Below are positions 41,978 to 53,947 of a stretch of 64,000 nt of DNA, one piece after another (within the stretch, counting starts at the first letter, position 1; the number at the start of each line of letters is the position of its first letter). The DNA comes from Streptomyces tsukubensis (lineage in GTDB: Bacteria; Actinomycetota; Actinomycetes; Streptomycetales; Streptomycetaceae), in assembly GCF_003932715.1 (NCBI RefSeq), contig NZ_CP020700.1:3742501-3806500 (forward strand), written 5' to 3'. The position numbers were made by a program, and so were the translations under genes. The notes below the pieces were generated by a model. The model searched no databases and was not told the origin of the DNA. It saw only the letters and a list, made by a program, of their open reading frames with translations.

Positions 41978-43579
41978 TCAGTGCGCGACCGTCTGCTCCG
42001 GCCCGGCAGCGGACGGCTCCGCGGCCGTCGGCTCCGGGTCGTTCGGCCCGGCCTTGGCGGGCTCGCGGCCCTGGAGCAGCACCGCGGCCAGGACCGCGGC
42101 GGCCACCACTCCGATACCGCCCGCCACGAAGCTGTTCGACATCGCCTGGGTGAAGGCGTCCCGCGCGGCGTCCGCCAGACCGGGGAGCTTCAGCGCCACC
42201 GCCACCGACTCCTTCGCGGCCTCCGGGGCCTCGCCCGGCAGTTCGTTCCGGTACGTCCCGGAGAGCACCGCGCCGAGGATCGCGACACCGAGCGCCGCGC
42301 CCGCCTGCTGGATGGTGTCGTTGAGCGCGGAGCCGACCCCGGCGTGCTCCTCGGGCACGGCGCCCATCAGCGCGGCGATCGCCGCGGGCATCGCGAGCCC
42401 GCCGCCGGCCCCCATCAGCAGCATGGCCACCGACAGCAGGCCCCAGCCGTCACCGGCGGAGAGGGTGGCCAGCGCGCCGAACCCGGCGGCGATGGTGAGG
42501 AGTCCGACGACGGCCATGACGCGGTTGCCGGTTCGGGGCAGCAGGGCGGCGCCGATGGTGTTGAAGGCGATCACGGCGACGGCCATCGGCGCGAAAGCGA
42601 GCCCGGTCTCGGTGGCGCTGTAGCCGACGACGAACTGGAGGTACTGAGTCAGCACCAGCATCAGACCGCCGTTGGCGAAGGTCAGCAGGACCAGGGAGAA
42701 GCTGGCACCGGTGAAGACCTTGTTGCGGAACAGCTCGACCGGGACCATCGGGGCGTCGGTCCGCGACTCCCAGACGGCGAAGGCGACCAGGGAGACGGCG
42801 GCGGCGATCGCGGCGGTCAGCGTGAGGGGGTCGCCGAGGCCGGTCTTCGGCGCCTCGATGATCGTCCAGACCAGGGCGGTCATACCGGTCATCGACAGCA
42901 GCATGCCGGGGACGTCGGGCTTGCGCCACGGGCCCTTGGACTCGGGCATCAGCAGCAGGGCGGCACCGATGGCGAGCGCGGCGATCGGCACGTTGATCAG
43001 GAAGACGGCACCCCACCAGAAGTCGGAGATCAGCGCACCGCCGAGGACCGGGCCGCCGACCAGGCCGACCATCGCGACCGCGGACCAGGCGGCGATCGCC
43101 TTGGGGCGCTCGTCCTCGTCGAAGACGGTGATCAGGATGGAGAGCGTGCTCGGCATCACCAGCGCACCGCCGACGCCCATCAGGACCCGGGCGGCGATCA
43201 GCATCTCGGGGCTGCCCGCGTAGGTCGCGACGAGTGAGGCGGCTCCGAAGAGCGCAAGGCCCAGGATCATCACCTTCCGGCGGCCGAAGCGGTCGGAGAG
43301 GCTTCCGGCGGTGAGCAGCAGTCCGGCGAAGACCAGGATGTACGACTCGATGATCCACTGGACGTCGGTGGTGCTCGCGTCCAGATCGTCGGTGATCGCG
43401 GGGACGGCGACGGTCAGCACCATGTTGTCGATCACGAGCACGAGGGTGCTCAGGCAGAGCACGACCAGGATCCACCAGCGCCGCGGATCACGGACCGGGG
43501 GCCGGTCGTCCCGGTCCCGAACCTGCTGCCCGTCCGCGCGTCCGGCCGCCCCGGGCTCGTGCTGAGGCTCCCACTCCAT
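41978..43579 (-). CDS. MFS drug efflux transporter (DHA2, 14-TMS type)
   Basis: 533 residues with about 14 helices. Motifs: LVLVIDNMVLTVAVPAITDDL, GSLSDRFGRRKVMILGLALFG (motif A), RVLMGVGGALVMPSTLSIL, and GPVLGGALISDFWWGAVFLINVP (motif C). Exports drugs or toxic metabolites. GGAGGGGAAG before the ATG. Divergent from the TetR gene with a 205-base shared promoter region and probably repressed by it. Confidence 0.95.
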   Translation of the reverse strand: MEWEPQHEPGAAGRADGQQVRDRDDRPPVRDPRRWWILVVLCLSTLVLVIDNMVLTVAVPAITDDLDASTTDVQWIIESYILVFAGLLLTAGSLSDRFGRRKVMILGLALFGAASLVATYAGSPEMLIAARVLMGVGGALVMPSTLSILITVFDEDERPKAIAAWSAVAMVGLVGGPVLGGALISDFWWGAVFLINVPIAALAIGAALLLMPESKGPWRKPDVPGMLLSMTGMTALVWTIIEAPKTGLGDPLTLTAAIAAAVSLVAFAVWESRTDAPMVPVELFRNKVFTGASFSLVLLTFANGGLMLVLTQYLQFVVGYSATETGLAFAPMAVAVIAFNTIGAALLPRTGNRVMAVVGLLTIAAGFGALATLSAGDGWGLLSVAMLLMGAGGGLAMPAAIAALMGAVPEEHAGVGSALNDTIQQAGAALGVAILGAVLSGTYRNELPGEAPEAAKESVAVALKLPGLADAARDAFTQAMSNSFVAGGIGVVAAAVLAAVLLQGREPAKAGPNDPEPTAAEPSAAGPEQTVAH

Positions 43580-43642
43580 GGTCTTCCCCTCCGAAAGGTC
43601 GTACGGCGTCGTCCACGCTCCGCCGTACGGCGTGCGCTCTGT

Positions 43643-43670
43643 CGAACACTGTACGGAGACCGAACACTGT
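43643..43670. promoter_or_regulatory. Paired direct repeats, candidate TetR operator
   Basis: CGAACACTGT occurs at 43643-43652 and again at 43661-43670, 18 bases centre to centre, inside the MFS/TetR divergent region. The half-site words could bind two TetR dimers on one face of the helix or overlap promoter elements. Confidence 0.5.
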
Positions 43671-43784
43671 GCGCAAGAGCGTACGGCGTGCGGAGCCTGC
43701 GCTAGGGTGAGGCGGAGAACGGGCACGGGACCCGCCGGGGGCCCGCTCAGGACACGCTCGGGACACGGGAGAGGAGCCGGAGAC

Positions 43785-44576
43785 ATGGCGGTCGAGGAGC
43801 GCACGGACACGCCCGCGGACGCGGCGAAGGCGGCGGGGCAGACGGCGGACGAGGGGTTCCCCTCCGTCTGGACCCGCCCCCGGCGCCGCAGGCGGGAGCA
43901 GCCCGCGCTGAGCAGGGACCAGATCGTCGCCGAGGCGCTCGCTCTGCTGGACAGCGACGGGGTCGAGGCGCTGAGCATGCGGAAACTGGGCGCCCGGCTG
44001 AAGGCGGGCGCCACCTCCATGTACTCGCACGTCGCGAACAAGGAGGAGCTGATCGAACTCGTCGTCGACGAGGTCTTCGGCGAGATCGACGTTCCCGAGC
44101 CCGCCGGGCCGGACGACTGGCGCCCCGCGCTGGAGCGGCTCGCGCACAGTTTCCGGGACGCGATCCTGCGGCACCCGTGGATGGCCTCGGTGCTGGGCGA
44201 GGTCGGAATGTCCTATCTGGGGCCGAACATGATGCGGCTCTCCGACCGGGTGCTGGGCATCTTCGAAGCCGCGGGCTGCGACGACGTCGAGGCGGCCGAC
44301 ACCTACAGCAGCACGCTCATCGCGTTCGTCCTGGGCACCGCGCTGACCGAGGCGGCCTATCTGACGACCCTGGCGCGCAGCGGCCGGACCGAGGAGGAGT
44401 GGGCGGCGAGCGTACGGCCCGCGATGGTGGCGGCGGCGGAGCAGTTCCCCCGGCTGCGGAAGCGGTACGCGATCCTGGCCACCGGCACGCAGGAGGTGGA
44501 GAGCACCCGGGGTTCGGCGTTCGAGCAGGGGCTGGCGTGTGTGATCGACGGGATCGCGGTACGGCTGGGGGTGTAG
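43785..44576 (+). CDS. TetR-family transcriptional repressor
   Basis: 263 residues. After a disordered Arg-rich N-terminus the DNA-binding domain reads LSRDQIVAEALALLDSDGVEALSMRKLGARLKAGATSMYSHVANKEELIELVVDEVFGEI. The C-terminal TetR_C-type domain (FRDAILRHPWMASVLGEVGMSYLGPNMMRLSDRVLGIF) binds an inducer. GAGAGGAG before the ATG. Likely controls the divergent MFS pump. Confidence 0.94.
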   Translation: MAVEERTDTPADAAKAAGQTADEGFPSVWTRPRRRRREQPALSRDQIVAEALALLDSDGVEALSMRKLGARLKAGATSMYSHVANKEELIELVVDEVFGEIDVPEPAGPDDWRPALERLAHSFRDAILRHPWMASVLGEVGMSYLGPNMMRLSDRVLGIFEAAGCDDVEAADTYSSTLIAFVLGTALTEAAYLTTLARSGRTEEEWAASVRPAMVAAAEQFPRLRKRYAILATGTQEVESTRGSAFEQGLACVIDGIAVRLGV

Positions 44577-44626
44577 CGGGTACGGGGGCGGGTCGGCCTC
44601 TTGACGGGCGCCCCGCCCCGTACCGG

Positions 44627-45250
44627 CTACCGGTCACCGCCCGACCGCAGCCGCTCCAGCGCCGCGTCGAGATCGGCCCGGGCGGGCCGGTTGTGCGGCA
44701 GCTTCGCCAGTACGGCGGCCATACCGCAGGTGTTCGTCAGGGCCGAGAACACCAGCCCGCCCGCGATCCCGCCGGACAGCAGCAGCCACGCCGGATGCAG
44801 GGCCGCCCCGAGGACCGTGCCCAGCAGGACGAGGATGCCCGCCGTGAAGCGGACCTGGCGCTCCATCGCCCAGGTACCCCTGGGGACGGCGCACGCGCCC
44901 GGCGCCGTACCGTCGCCGCCCGGACGCTCCAGGGGGTATCCGCGCCCGGCCCATGCCTGCGTACCGCCGCTCAGGCTCGCCGCCCGGACCCCGCGCCCGG
45001 CCAGCAGTTCGCAGGCGCTGCCCGACCTGGCGCCGGAGGCGCAGACAATCAGCACCTCTCCGCGCCCGGCCGCCCCGGCGATCTCCGGGACCGCCCGTCG
45101 CACCTGGTCGAGCGGGATGTTGACGGCGCCGGGGACATGGCCGGACGCGTACTCGCCGGGGGTACGGACGTCGATGACGGTCAGCGAACCGATCCGGGCG
45201 CGGACCTGGTCGGCGTCGTGGAGGTCGTGGGTCGGGCTGTTGCGGTGCAT
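44627..45250 (-). CDS. Rhodanese and DUF2892 fusion protein
   Basis: 207 residues. N-terminal rhodanese domain (SLTVIDVRTPGEYASGHVPGAVNIPLDQV, active Cys in LIVCASGARSGSACELL) followed by a DUF2892 double-helix membrane part (QVRFTAGILVLLGTVLGAALHPAWLLLSG). Transfers sulfane sulfur at the membrane. Lies next to the CstR-like gene across the operator at 45287 and is probably derepressed by persulfide. Confidence 0.92.
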   Translation of the reverse strand: MHRNSPTHDLHDADQVRARIGSLTVIDVRTPGEYASGHVPGAVNIPLDQVRRAVPEIAGAAGRGEVLIVCASGARSGSACELLAGRGVRAASLSGGTQAWAGRGYPLERPGGDGTAPGACAVPRGTWAMERQVRFTAGILVLLGTVLGAALHPAWLLLSGGIAGGLVFSALTNTCGMAAVLAKLPHNRPARADLDAALERLRSGGDR

Positions 45251-45256
45251 CGGTGA

Positions 45257-45676
<420 letters not shown>

Positions 45677-45712
45677 GCGCGGCCCGGGCGCGCGGCCGGC
45701 GCGGCCCGGGGG

Positions 45713-46465
45713 TCACAGCGCCCCCACCGCGTCCGCCGCCATCACGGCCGCCACCGCGGCCAGTGACCAGGCGAAGGCCTTCCGCAGCGCACCGGAACCG
45801 ACCCGGTCGGCGAGGCGTTTGCCGTCCCACGCGCCCAGCACCGCCGCACCTGCGAAGGGGGCGATCAGTCCCCACTCCAGCCCGTGCGCGGTGCCCGAGC
45901 GGGTCGCCAGGGCGGCGATGGAGTTGACGGTGATGACAAGGAGTCCGGTGCCGACGGCCGCTCGCATGCCGAGGCCGATGGTCCTGGTCAGCGCCGGTAC
46001 GACGAGGAAGCCGCCGCCCACGCCCAGCACCCCGGTCAGCGCGCCGAGCCCGGCGCCCGTCCCGGCCGTGGCGCCCGGACCGCGTACCCGTTCGACCGGC
46101 TCGCCGCCGGACCGCAGCATCCCGGCCGCCACCACGGCCGCTATCACCGCGAACGCGCCGGTCAGCACGGCGTCGGGCAGTTGCGCCGCCGCCGCGCCCC
46201 CGAGGGCCGCAGGCACCACCCCGGCCGCCGCGACGAGGGCACCCGTACGCCAGCGGACGTGTCCGTCGCGGGCGTGCGCGTACAGCGCGGTGGCGGAGGT
46301 GAGCGCGACGATCACCAGGCTCGCGGTCGTCGCGGCGGCGGCGTCGAAGTCCAGGAGGTAGATCAGCGCGGGGACGGCGAGCACGCTGCCGCCCCCGCCG
46401 AGGGCGCCCAGGGCGATCCCGACGACGGCGCCCGCGACGAGCGCGAGCAGCACGGCGCCGCTCAT
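45713..46465 (-). CDS. TauE/SafE-family sulfite/organosulfur exporter
   Basis: 250 residues and seven to eight hydrophobic helices. GALGGGGSVLAVPALIYLLDFDAAAATTASLVIVALTS and GVLGVGGGFLVVPALTRTIGLGMRAAVGTGLLVI are the paired family motifs. Exports sulfite or thiosulfate. ATG overlaps the preceding metallo-beta-lactamase gene by 4 bases (ATGA). Confidence 0.94.
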   Translation of the reverse strand: MSGAVLLALVAGAVVGIALGALGGGGSVLAVPALIYLLDFDAAAATTASLVIVALTSATALYAHARDGHVRWRTGALVAAAGVVPAALGGAAAAQLPDAVLTGAFAVIAAVVAAGMLRSGGEPVERVRGPGATAGTGAGLGALTGVLGVGGGFLVVPALTRTIGLGMRAAVGTGLLVITVNSIAALATRSGTAHGLEWGLIAPFAGAAVLGAWDGKRLADRVGSGALRKAFAWSLAAVAAVMAADAVGAL

Positions 46466-47952
46466 GCGCCCGGGGCGGACGTACAGGAAGCGCCGCCGTC
46501 CGCGCTCGTACCGGAGACGCCGCCGGTGCCGCCCGTACCGGAGATGCCGTCGGCGCCGCTTGCACGGGAGCCGCCGGTGCTCGTGACCGCCAGGCCCGCC
46601 GCCTCCGCCGCGGCGAACGCGTCGTCCACGGCCACGACCTCCCGCCCCGCCGCGTCCAGCAGCGACGCGCCGATCGCGGCCCGTAGACCGCCCGCGCAGT
46701 GCACCCAGACGGTCCCCGCGGGTATCTCGGACAGCCGCGACCGCAGTTCGTGCAGCGGTACGGGGACGGAGCCCGCGATCCACCCCTGACCCGCGCGCTC
46801 CGAGTCCCGGCGCACATCGACCACGACGAACGGATCCGCGGCCGCCGACGCGTGCGCCGCCGCCAGATCGGCGAAGGTCGCGCGGCGGAAGGAGCGGGCG
46901 GTGTCGCCGTCGCGCAGCCAGTCGCCGACCTCCCCGGTCGCGGCGGCCGCGGGCCGGTCGATACCGACGCGGACCAGCTCCCGCTGGGCCTCGGCGAGCT
47001 GCCCGGGGGTCTCCGCGAGCAGGGTGACCGGCCTGCCCCACGGCACCAGCCAGGCCAGATGGGTCGCGAGCTGCCCGTCCGCCTCGACATTGACCGTTCC
47101 GGCGACATGGCCCGCCGCATAGGCGGTGCGGCTGCGCAGATCGACCACCCACTCCCCTTCGGCCAGCCGGGCCGCCAGTTCCGCGGCGTCCGCGACGGCG
47201 GGCGGGGTGAGGTCGACGGGCGCCGGGCCGCGGGCGTTCAGCGGACCCATGTGGACGTAGTAGGCGGGGACGTCCTCCAGGGAGGCGAGGAGCCCGGCGA
47301 CGAAGGTGTCGGCGTCCTGGAGCAGGGCGCCGTTGCCGCGCCGCTCGGCGCCGATGGTGCTGCCGGCCGCACCGGCGGCGCCCGGCCCCGAGGAGCAGAA
47401 GCTGCCGAAGCCGTGGGTGGGCAGCACGGCGGCGGAGTCGGGCAGCTCACCGGCGAGCCGGTGCACGGACGCGTGCTGGGCGCGGGCGAGGTCCTCGGTG
47501 AGCCGCGGTTCGACCAGGTCGGGACGGCCGACCGCACCGATCAGCAGCGATCCGCCGGTGAACGCGGCGACGGGCGTGCCGGTCTCCTCCAGGACGTACG
47601 CGGTGTGGTGCGGGGTGTGCCCGGGGGTGGCGACGGCGCGCAGGACGAGGTCCGTGTCGATGTCCGTACGGTCGCCGTCGGCGACGGGCATCCGGGAGTA
47701 CGAGACCCGGGCCCCGGCCGGAACGTGGTAGGCGGCGCCGGTGAGCCGGGCCAGTTCGAGACCGCCGGTCACATAGTCGTTGTGGACGTGCGTCTCGACG
47801 ACATGGGCGATGCGGACGCCGCGCCGGGCGGCCGCGCCGAGGACGCGGTCGATGTCCCGGGGCGGATCGACGACGACGGCGGTACGGGCGCCGCCCGCGA
47901 GATAGCCGCGGTTGCCGAGCCCGGGCACGTCGATGGTGTCGATGAAGAACAC
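46462..47952 (-). CDS. Metallo-beta-lactamase/rhodanese fusion (persulfide-dioxygenase-like)
   Basis: 496 residues. N-terminal MBL domain: VVETHVHNDYVTGG (the last His of HxHxDH is Tyr, as seen in this subgroup), ATPGHTPHHTAYVL, PTHGFGSFCSSG. Then two rhodanese domains: the first has no active Cys (WVVDLRSRTAYAAGHVAG), the second has HCAGGLRAAIGASLL. A low-complexity Gly/Ser/Thr tail follows. Probably oxidises glutathione- or mycothiol-persulfide and passes sulfur on. GTG start with GAAGGGAT upstream. Followed by tauE, preceded by two CstR-type operators. Confidence 0.92.
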   Translation of the reverse strand: MFFIDTIDVPGLGNRGYLAGGARTAVVVDPPRDIDRVLGAAARRGVRIAHVVETHVHNDYVTGGLELARLTGAAYHVPAGARVSYSRMPVADGDRTDIDTDLVLRAVATPGHTPHHTAYVLEETGTPVAAFTGGSLLIGAVGRPDLVEPRLTEDLARAQHASVHRLAGELPDSAAVLPTHGFGSFCSSGPGAAGAAGSTIGAERRGNGALLQDADTFVAGLLASLEDVPAYYVHMGPLNARGPAPVDLTPPAVADAAELAARLAEGEWVVDLRSRTAYAAGHVAGTVNVEADGQLATHLAWLVPWGRPVTLLAETPGQLAEAQRELVRVGIDRPAAAATGEVGDWLRDGDTARSFRRATFADLAAAHASAAADPFVVVDVRRDSERAGQGWIAGSVPVPLHELRSRLSEIPAGTVWVHCAGGLRAAIGASLLDAAGREVVAVDDAFAAAEAAGLAVTSTGGSRASGADGISGTGGTGGVSGTSADGGASCTSAPGA

Positions 47953-47975
47953 TGGTGATCCCTTCGCGCTCCGAT

Positions 47976-47989
47976 TACCCCCCGGGGTA
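47976..47989. promoter_or_regulatory. CstR/CsoR-type operator 2 (TACCCCCCGGGGTA)
   Basis: Palindrome 23 bases before the metallo-beta-lactamase start. Same core as the site at 45287, so one repressor should control both arms. Confidence 0.8.
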
Positions 47990-48009
47990 TATCTGCGACC
48001 GTACCAAAT

Positions 48010-48023
48010 TACCCCGGGGGGTA
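48010..48023. promoter_or_regulatory. CstR/CsoR-type operator 3 (TACCCCGGGGGGTA)
   Basis: Second palindrome 34 bases centre to centre from operator 2 (about three helical turns), flanked by AAAT and TTCA. Paired sites suggest cooperative or looped repression. The rest of 47953-48129 shows no gene. Confidence 0.8.
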
Positions 48024-48129
48024 TTCAAGGGGGTGTGAAGGACCTCATGGGGGGGCGGGGTGCGGGGGTTTCCCTGCGGCTGTTCTACGGCTGCTCCTCC
48101 GGCCGCCGGGGACGACCGCCCGGGCGGGA

Positions 48130-48954
48130 TCAGTCCTGCCGTACCCCTGTGACCAGGTACGACACAAACTCCACCTGGGCCGAACCGTCCCCCGTCGTCC
48201 AGGGTGCGAGCAGTTCGCGGATCCGGGCCGCGGCCCGGTCGAGGTTGTCGGGGCGGGCCTCGACGAAGGCCTGGCCCCAGGGGGTCACGGTGAGGAAGCC
48301 GGGGACGAACGCGGCCAGCGGCGGCAGGGCGACATCCGCGATGACCTCGTGCGCGGTGATGGCGGTCAGCCCCGCGTCCCGCAGCAGACCGGTCGGTCCG
48401 GCGGCGCTGCCGCTGAAGGCGGAGGCGTACCAGTCGGTGATCCCGGGGCCGCCGAACTCCTCGAAGGCGCGCTGCTGGGCGGCGAAGAAGGGCGAGCGGT
48501 CCATCGGTGCCCAGACCGTGGCGGCGATCAGCCCGCCGCCCGGGCGGACGACCCGGACCGCCTCGGCGACGGCCGCGGGCGGGTCGGGGAAGAACTGCAG
48601 GCCCTGCTGGCAGACGACGGCGTCGAAGGTGCCGCCCGCGTACGGAAGGTCGACGGCGTCCGCTTCCTGCCACTCGATGACGACGCCCTCGGCGGCGGCG
48701 CGGGCCGCGGCGGTGTCCAGCATTCCGGGCACCAGGTCGACCCCGACGATCCGGGTGCCGGTGCCCGCGGTCCGCCCGGCGGCGGTCCTGGCGGTGAAAC
48801 CGGTCCCGCAGGCGAGGTCGAGCAGCGCCTGTCCGGGCGCGAGCGCGACCGCGTCCAGAAGGGCGGCGACGAAGGGCGCCATAACGGGTGCGGCGTACCG
48901 CTCGTACCGCTCGGGAGCGCGGTCGGTGAGGCGGAAGCCCCGTTCGTCTCCCAT
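48130..48954 (-). CDS. SAM-dependent methyltransferase (class I)
   Basis: 274 residues. AdoMet-binding motif I LLDLACGTGFTARTAAG, IVGVDLVPGMLDTAAARA, DAVDLPYAGGTFDAVVCQQGLQFFPDPPAAVAEAVRVVRPGG. UbiE/Erg-like fold; substrate unknown. Start MGDERGFRLTDRAPERYERYAAP. Divergent from the DUF418 gene. Confidence 0.9.
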   Translation of the reverse strand: MGDERGFRLTDRAPERYERYAAPVMAPFVAALLDAVALAPGQALLDLACGTGFTARTAAGRTAGTGTRIVGVDLVPGMLDTAAARAAAEGVVIEWQEADAVDLPYAGGTFDAVVCQQGLQFFPDPPAAVAEAVRVVRPGGGLIAATVWAPMDRSPFFAAQQRAFEEFGGPGITDWYASAFSGSAAGPTGLLRDAGLTAITAHEVIADVALPPLAAFVPGFLTVTPWGQAFVEARPDNLDRAAARIRELLAPWTTGDGSAQVEFVSYLVTGVRQD

Positions 48955-49124
48955 AGGTCGACCATAGGTTCGGCGGAGGGACGGCGCACGTCGGTGGGAC
49001 CCCCCGGGCCCGGGTGGAGAAGGCTCTCGGCCCGCGGAAGGAGGCCCCGCTACATCCTTCGGTGCAGCCGTCTTTCGTCTTCCGCTACGACGATCCGGCG
49101 GCGGGCCGCCGGGACGATGAACAC

Positions 49125-50324
49125 ATGACCACTCAGACCCTGTCCTCCGCACCGCCCGCGGCCGGCACCGCCGGCGCCGGTGGCCGGCTTCCGCTTCTCG
49201 ACGTCCTGCGCGGTGCGGCGATCCTCGGCACGCTGATGACCAATGTGTGGATCTTCGCGGCGCCGGGTTCGGAGTGGGGCGTTCTGACGGGCGCCACGGG
49301 CAGTCCTTCCTTCGACTCCTTCCCGCAGGCGGTGGAGTCGGTGCTGCGGCTGCTGGCGAACGGAAAGTTCCTGGCGCTGCTGACCGTGCTGTTCGGTGTC
49401 GGCCTGGCCATCCAGTACGCCTCCGCCGAGCGGCGCGGACAGCCGTGGCCCGGGCGCTACAACCGGCGGGCGCTGTTCCTGTTCTTCGAGGGGACCGTCC
49501 ACTTCGTCCTGATCTTCGCCTGGGACGTGCTGATGGGGTACGCGGTCACCGCACTGCTCGTCGCCCGGCTGCTCACCCGGTCCGTGACGGCGCAGAACCG
49601 GGTGATGTGGTGGCTCGGCGGTCTGCATGTGACGGTGATGCTCGCGGCCACCGCGTTCGTCCTGGCCGACAGCGGTACCGACGGTGACGGCGGCGGGGCT
49701 GTGCTCGACGACGGCGTACGGGAGCTGTACGCGCACGGCAGCTGGGGCGAGCAGATCGTCTTCCGGCTGGAGAACGCCCTGGCCCTGCGGATGGAGCCGG
49801 TCCTCACCTTCCCGCTGCTGGTCTTCCTGTTCCTGCTGGGAGTCCGGCTGTTCCGGGCGGGCGCGTTCGGCCCCGACGCCACGGGCCGCCGCATCCGTGC
49901 GCGGCTGCTGGTCTGGGGGCTGGGCCTCGGCCTTCCGATCAGCGTGCTCTCGTCCGTCGCGGGCCCCGAACTCTTCCTGCTGGACCGGTACATCGGCGGA
50001 CCGCTCACGGCGCTGGGCTACCTCGGTCTGATCGGCGCGATCGTGGACCGCATCCGCCGCCCCGGCCCCCTGATGAACGGCCTGACCTCCGTGGGCCGTA
50101 CCGCACTGTCCGGTTACGTCCTCCAGAACGTCCTCTGCATGCTGGCCGCGTACGGACTCGGCCTCGGCCTGACGGAGCGTCTGGGCGGCGACTGGCACCC
50201 GTGGTGGGTGATCGCCCTGTGGACGGCGGTCTGCGCAACCCTGATGCTCGGCTCCTCCTGGTGGCTCCGCCGCTTCTCGCACGGCCCGCTGGAGCAGGTG
50301 CAGCGGTGGGCGCTGCGGCGCTGA
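49125..50324 (+). CDS. DUF418 family membrane protein
   Basis: 399 residues with about ten helices. RLPLLDVLRGAAILGTLMTNVWIF at the N-terminus and GRTALSGYVLQNVLCMLAAYGLGLG ... SSWWLRRFSHGPLEQVQRWALR at the end are DUF418 hallmarks. Acyltransferase-3-like membrane family; function unknown. Starts MTTQTLSSAPPA. Confidence 0.9.
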   Translation: MTTQTLSSAPPAAGTAGAGGRLPLLDVLRGAAILGTLMTNVWIFAAPGSEWGVLTGATGSPSFDSFPQAVESVLRLLANGKFLALLTVLFGVGLAIQYASAERRGQPWPGRYNRRALFLFFEGTVHFVLIFAWDVLMGYAVTALLVARLLTRSVTAQNRVMWWLGGLHVTVMLAATAFVLADSGTDGDGGGAVLDDGVRELYAHGSWGEQIVFRLENALALRMEPVLTFPLLVFLFLLGVRLFRAGAFGPDATGRRIRARLLVWGLGLGLPISVLSSVAGPELFLLDRYIGGPLTALGYLGLIGAIVDRIRRPGPLMNGLTSVGRTALSGYVLQNVLCMLAAYGLGLGLTERLGGDWHPWWVIALWTAVCATLMLGSSWWLRRFSHGPLEQVQRWALRR

Positions 50325-50330
50325 GGGCCG

Positions 50331-51326
50331 TCAGGCGCCCCGGGGATCATCCGGCGGGCCCGCGCCGCGGGTCAGTTCCGCCGCGCGCAGGCCCGCCTGG
50401 AACCGGGTCCGCGCGCCCAGGACGTTCATGATCCGGCGCATCCGGCGCTCCACCGTGCGCTGGGCGACCCCCAGTCGGCGGGCGATCGCCCGGTCCGTCA
50501 GCCCGGATGCGGACAGTGCCAGCAGCCGCCCGTCCTCGTCGGAGAGCCCATGGGCTCCGCGGGCCGCCGGTACGAGGGGTACGGCGCGTTCCCAGAGCAG
50601 TTCGCCGAGTGCCAGCACCCCGTCGAGCAGCGCCGAGGGGCGCAGGACGAGCGCCGTCGCCCCGTCCCGTACCAGCGCTGTCGTACGGTCCACCGCGAGC
50701 AGCACCATCGGCACCTCCGCCAGCACCCGGCTCTGCTCCCCCAGCCCGGCCGCGGCCTCCCGGGCGGCGGCCAGCCGCTCCGGCGAGTCCAGCCAGGCGT
50801 GGTCGTAGACCGCGCGCCGCCGGATCCCGGGCCCGGCGGCGGCGGGCGGCGGCGGGGCACCGAGCACCAGCACCTCCTGCCGGGCCGAGGCCTGGAGGCG
50901 TAACGCGAACCGGTCCACCGCCTCCGGGCCGCCGCCGAAGGTCTCCACCACGGCCCGGCCCCCGGAGCGGAACCCGTCCGCCAGCGCCGCCGCGACCAGC
51001 CGGGCGCGTTCGATCTCCTCCCGGCGCCGCAGGGCCAGCGCCTCCAGGGCCGGACCTGGCGGGGCCGGACCGAACCGGGCCGGGCGGCCGGGGAGCCGGA
51101 CCAGCAAACCCCACCGCTCCAGCGCCAGGGCGCGGCGGCGCACCCGGGCCGGGTCCCAGCCGGTGGCCGCGGCGAGTTGGGCGACCGTCGCTCCGGGGCG
51201 GGCCAGCGCCGCGCGGTAGAGCGCCTCCTCACCGGCGGGGACACCGAGCGGGCCGAGCCCGCACGGAAAACCGGGCCCGTCCGAAGCCGCTGCTCCGGGG
51301 TCCCGCTCCCCGCCCTCCCCCGCCAT
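50331..51326 (-). CDS. LuxR-type regulator with TrmB-like N-terminus
   Basis: 331 residues. N-terminal winged helix (ALYRAALARPGATVAQLAAATGWDPARVRRRALALERWGLLVRL), a central PLD-like/TrmB effector part (VYDHAWLDSPERL) and a C-terminal LuxR helix-turn-helix (LSASGLTDRAIARRLGVAQRTVERRMRRIMNVLGARTRFQAGLRA). GGAGGAGGCGGG before the ATG. Such helix-turn-helix proteins often regulate specialised metabolism. Convergent with DUF418, divergent from the chitinase. Confidence 0.88.
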   Translation of the reverse strand: MAGEGGERDPGAAASDGPGFPCGLGPLGVPAGEEALYRAALARPGATVAQLAAATGWDPARVRRRALALERWGLLVRLPGRPARFGPAPPGPALEALALRRREEIERARLVAAALADGFRSGGRAVVETFGGGPEAVDRFALRLQASARQEVLVLGAPPPPAAAGPGIRRRAVYDHAWLDSPERLAAAREAAAGLGEQSRVLAEVPMVLLAVDRTTALVRDGATALVLRPSALLDGVLALGELLWERAVPLVPAARGAHGLSDEDGRLLALSASGLTDRAIARRLGVAQRTVERRMRRIMNVLGARTRFQAGLRAAELTRGAGPPDDPRGA

Positions 51327-51429
51327 CCCGCCTCCTCCGCACCTCGTGCACCGACCGGCCGCGCCGACGGCGTTGCCACACCCCGCGCCATGAGCGCCCC
51401 GGGCCCCGGTCCCGGGCCCGTACGCACGG

Positions 51430-51445
51430 AAAGGTACAGACCACT
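51430..51445. promoter_or_regulatory. Half-conserved DasR-type site upstream of chitinase
   Basis: AGGTACAGACCACTTG at about 51431-51445 matches the right half of the DasR dre consensus (TGGTCTAGACCA with ACT/AGT flanks). Weaker than the site at 51519. Confidence 0.4.
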
Positions 51446-51518
51446 TGGCGCCACGCCTACCCGCCCGCGACGGGATGCCGACAGTGGCGGAAAGCCGCCC
51501 CTCCCGGGCACCTTCCGC

Positions 51519-51535
51519 ACTGGTCCAGACCAAGT
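51519..51535. promoter_or_regulatory. DasR-type operator (dre-like) upstream of chitinase
   Basis: ACTGGTCCAGACCAAGT fits the dre consensus A(G/C)TGGTCTAGACCA(G/C)T with few changes and the TGGTCCAGACC word of Streptomyces chitinase promoters. It lies 61 bases before the chitinase ATG. DasR represses chitin-utilisation genes until glucosamine phosphate appears. Confidence 0.8.
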
Positions 51536-51595
51536 AGCTTGGGAGGTTGATCGTCCTGAGCACGGCCACGCACCCCTTACCCCACAGGGAGAGCC

Positions 51596-53947
<2,352 letters not shown>

